From JAYQPQ01 sp038145405 (GTDB taxonomy: Bacteria; Pseudomonadota; Gammaproteobacteria; Pseudomonadales; GM7GCV1), in assembly GCA_038145405.1 (NCBI GenBank), contig JAYQPQ010000048.1:1-13804 (forward strand): a DNA stretch of 13,804 nt, given 5' to 3'. This document shows, piece by piece, positions 11,753 through 13,804 of the stretch (within the stretch, counting starts at the first letter, position 1; every line of letters starts with the position of its first letter). Position numbers and translations under genes: made by a program. The notes under the pieces are model-generated. The model saw only the letters and a program-made list of their open reading frames with translations. It was not told the DNA's origin and searched no databases.

Positions 11753-12679
11753 ATGAACAGATTTATTAAACTCTTGAATCTCAGTGTCTTGTCCTTGGCC
11801 CTGGGAATTATGGCCGGTTCGGCATTCGCTCAGGTAGAGGTGGATGAAGCCGAGCATGAAGAAGGACATATCGAACTAACTCCACAGCAGATCACTCGTT
11901 CGGGTATCGCCTTGTCCACTGCAACCAGCGGCACGGTACGGGAAGTCGTTTCAGTCTATGGTGTTGTTACACCCAATGCGGAACGTGTGCAGTCGGTTCG
12001 GGCGCGCTACGAAGGCTTGATCACGGCGGTGCATAAAAGCATTGGTGATCCGGTGCGTCGTGGCGAATCTCTCGCCACTGTGGAAGCCAATAGTAGCCTC
12101 AATACCTATCAGATCAGCGCGTCGATAGATGGGATGGTTACCGAACGTATGGCAAATGTCGGCGAGCAGACTTCGGATGCCCCCCTTTTTGTTGTACAGG
12201 ACTTCTCCCGCCTGTGGGTTGATCTCTCGGTTTTTCCAAAGGATTTGGACGCACTGCGTATGGGTCAGCAAGTTCGCATTCGCTCCCTAACCGGCGACCA
12301 AAGCACGGAGAGCACCATTTTTTATCTTGCACCTTACGGACAAGGGGAAAGCCAGACGGTGACCGCAAGAGCTGAGATTGACAATAGTTCCGGGGTCTGG
12401 AAGCCGGGACAGTTCATCAATGCAGATATCAGCATTGCAGAAGGGTCTGCAGCGGTTGTGATCTCCAATGAGGCGGTTCAGACAACTGAAGAAGGCACCG
12501 TGGTATTTGTTCAGGATGAGGAAGGCGTGTTCGAGCCGAGGCCAGTCACCCTGGGTAGAACCGATGGCGTTCAGACAGCAGTACTGGAAGGCCTTGCACC
12601 TGGTGATGTCTACGTCAGTCAGAACAGCTTTGTTCTCAAATCCGAACTTGGCAAGGAGGATGCGGAACATGGCCATTAA
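11753..12679 (+). CDS. czcB: CzcB-like periplasmic adaptor of an RND metal pump (no helical hairpin)
   Basis: This protein has 308 residues. A signal peptide ends at SAFA (26) before Gln27. The mature N-terminus has an acidic/His stretch (EVDEAEHEEGH). The two lipoyl halves, RYEGLITAVHKSIGDPVRRGESLATVEA and ISASIDGMVTERMANVGE, are joined by only a few residues, so the long alpha-helical hairpin that normally contacts the outer-membrane channel is missing. The beta-barrel and membrane-proximal parts follow (LWVDLSVFPKDLDALRMGQQVRI ... ELGKEDAEHGH). The C-terminal HGH is typical of CzcB. It is shorter than classical CzcB (about 500 residues). The start has TAGG upstream and lies 15 bp from czcC. 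czcA starts 42 bp after its stop, completing the czcCBA order. Confidence 0.9.
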   Translation: MNRFIKLLNLSVLSLALGIMAGSAFAQVEVDEAEHEEGHIELTPQQITRSGIALSTATSGTVREVVSVYGVVTPNAERVQSVRARYEGLITAVHKSIGDPVRRGESLATVEANSSLNTYQISASIDGMVTERMANVGEQTSDAPLFVVQDFSRLWVDLSVFPKDLDALRMGQQVRIRSLTGDQSTESTIFYLAPYGQGESQTVTARAEIDNSSGVWKPGQFINADISIAEGSAAVVISNEAVQTTEEGTVVFVQDEEGVFEPRPVTLGRTDGVQTAVLEGLAPGDVYVSQNSFVLKSELGKEDAEHGH

Positions 12680-12721
12680 TCAAACCTCAATCGTGCATTC
12701 AGTTTCTCCTGGGAGACAGTC

Positions 12722-13804
12722 ATGATTGACAAGCTGATTCAGTTTTCCATTACACGTCGTTGGTTGGTGATGTTTCTAGTCACTGTCGCGGCAGCAGTCG
12801 GGGTCTGGAATTACCAGAATCTTCCTATCGATGCTGTTCCGGACATCACCAACGTACAGGTTCAGATCAATACGGAGGCTCCTGGCTACTCACCTTTGGA
12901 GGTCGAGCAACGCATTACTTATCTTGTGGAACTGGCCATAGCAGGTCTTCCAGACCTGGAAAGTACACGCTCCATTTCTCGCTATGCACTCTCTCAAGTA
13001 ACGGTTGTTTTTGAGCGCGGTACTGACATTTACTTTGCCCGCACCCTAATTAACGAGCGACTGCAGCAAGCCAAAAGTGAAATGCCTCCGGGAATTGAAC
13101 CGGTCATGGGACCGGTAGCTACCGGGCTGGGTGAAATATTTCACTACTCGGTTCACGCTGAAGAGGGTGCACTCCAGGATAGCGGGGAGCCCTATGATGC
13201 AACGGCATTAAGGACCTTGCAGGACTGGGTGATTCGCCCGCAATTGCGGCTTGTACCCGGTGTTGCCGAAGTCAACACTATTGGTGGCTTTGAAAAGCAA
13301 TATCATGTCACGCCAGACCCCTCCAGACTCCTGGCGTACCAGGTCAGTTTTCATGATCTGGTTGCCGCTCTGGAAAGCAACAATGCGAACGTGGGTGCAG
13401 GTTACATTGAAAGGAACGGTGAACAGTATCTGATCCGGGCGCCTGGACAGGTTGCCGATATCCCTTCGATCGAAAAAATCATCGTGGCGCATCGCAATAG
13501 TGTGCCGATCACCGTGGCGGACGTAGCAGATGTCGGCTTCGGCAGAGAGCTGCGTACGGGCGCGGCGACGCTTGATGGCGAAGAAACCGTGCTGGGAACT
13601 GCCGTGATGTTGTTGGGAGAAAACAGCCGAACCATATCTGAGGCCGTAGCGGCAAAGCTTGAGGAGATAAACGAGACCCTTCCCGAGGGTGTCGTTGCTG
13701 AACCCGTTTATAACCGCACTGACCTGGTCGATAAAACCATCGCCACGGTGCAGACCAATCTCGCTGAAGGTGCCATTCTGGTTGTTGTGATACTACTAAT
13801 TATG
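12722..13804 (+). CDS. czcA: CzcA-type heavy-metal RND pump, first 361 codons
   Basis: The frame opens at the ATG at 12722, with GGGAG 6 nt upstream, and stays open for 361 codons to the window edge; full-length members have about 1,030-1,070 residues. The N-terminus (MIDKLIQFSITRRWLVMFLVTVAAAVGVWNYQ) is transmembrane helix 1. It is followed by the HME-RND hallmarks LPIDAVPDITNVQVQI, APGYSPLEVEQRIT and SRYALSQVTVVFERGTDIYFAR, then the porter domain. Residues about 347-361 (EGAILVVVILLIM) begin helix 2. This is the inner-membrane proton-driven pump of the tripartite system. The helix-4 motif that separates Zn/Co/Cd (HME1) from other substrate classes lies beyond the window, so the metal cannot be fixed here. 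The czcI-czcC-czcB order favours a Czc-type divalent-cation pump over CusA. Confidence 0.95.
   Translation, partial: MIDKLIQFSITRRWLVMFLVTVAAAVGVWNYQNLPIDAVPDITNVQVQINTEAPGYSPLEVEQRITYLVELAIAGLPDLESTRSISRYALSQVTVVFERGTDIYFARTLINERLQQAKSEMPPGIEPVMGPVATGLGEIFHYSVHAEEGALQDSGEPYDATALRTLQDWVIRPQLRLVPGVAEVNTIGGFEKQYHVTPDPSRLLAYQVSFHDLVAALESNNANVGAGYIERNGEQYLIRAPGQVADIPSIEKIIVAHRNSVPITVADVADVGFGRELRTGAATLDGEETVLGTAVMLLGENSRTISEAVAAKLEEINETLPEGVVAEPVYNRTDLVDKTIATVQTNLAEGAILVVVILLIM

Noticed and set aside
12760..13014. 84-codon plus-strand frame within the RND pump gene
   Set aside because: It is an alternate-frame shadow of czcA, whose own frame is open from 12722 to the window end.
1..13804. CRISPR array, tRNA/rRNA genes, insertion sequences
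   Set aside because: No regularly spaced repeats, no tRNA-like cloverleaf or rRNA sequence and no transposase motifs were noticed by eye on either strand; a tool-based scan could still find a remnant.

Overview
The window is a metal-resistance region of about 13.8 kb from a gammaproteobacterium. The gene families, intermediate base composition (about 50-55% G+C by eye) and gene types resemble marine genera such as Marinobacter and its relatives. That placement is inference; no taxonomic marker is present. The mix of copper, Co/Ni and Czc-type modules, with a Xre-type regulator and a broken transporter gene at the left end, suggests an accessory island. No transposase, integrase, tRNA or CRISPR array is visible.

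Left edge (1-480): a partial Xre-family regulator on the minus strand runs off the window. It is divergent from a small one-helix membrane protein on the plus strand.

Copper block (about 481-7897, all minus strand; listed in transcription order): a secreted type-1 copper cupredoxin (CopI-like), a terminator-like hairpin, a Tat-exported multicopper oxidase CopA with a Met-rich insert, outer-membrane CopB (ATGA overlap with copA), a MerR-family regulator with its own 19-bp-spacer promoter, a Cu(I) P1B-type ATPase with YHS and CPMHPEV-type metal modules, a DUF411/CopG-like lipoprotein, a small HMA-like protein lacking CxxC, and a truncated APC permease. The likely logic is ATPase export of Cu(I) from the cytoplasm, with CopI, CopA, CopB and the DUF411 protein binding or oxidising copper in the periplasm and outer membrane.

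Middle (8059-9798): a secreted Cys-rich CopL/CzcI-like protein, then a divergent pair made of an RcnR/DmeR-type repressor (minus) and a DmeF-type cation diffusion facilitator (plus). An RcnR-style operator lies between them, and a second similar site sits in the promoter of the Cys-rich gene.

Right block (9981-13804, plus strand): a czcICBA-like operon, comprising a small CzcI-like secreted protein, CzcC outer-membrane factor, a short CzcB adaptor without an alpha-helical hairpin, and the first 361 codons of a CzcA/HME-RND pump that continues past the window.

Most of this is recognisable metal-resistance machinery. The parts that look least described are the HMA-like protein without CxxC next to the permease remnant, the unusual metal-site residues of the MerR regulator, the terminator placed just before copA, and the hairpin that could mask the czcC ribosome-binding site.
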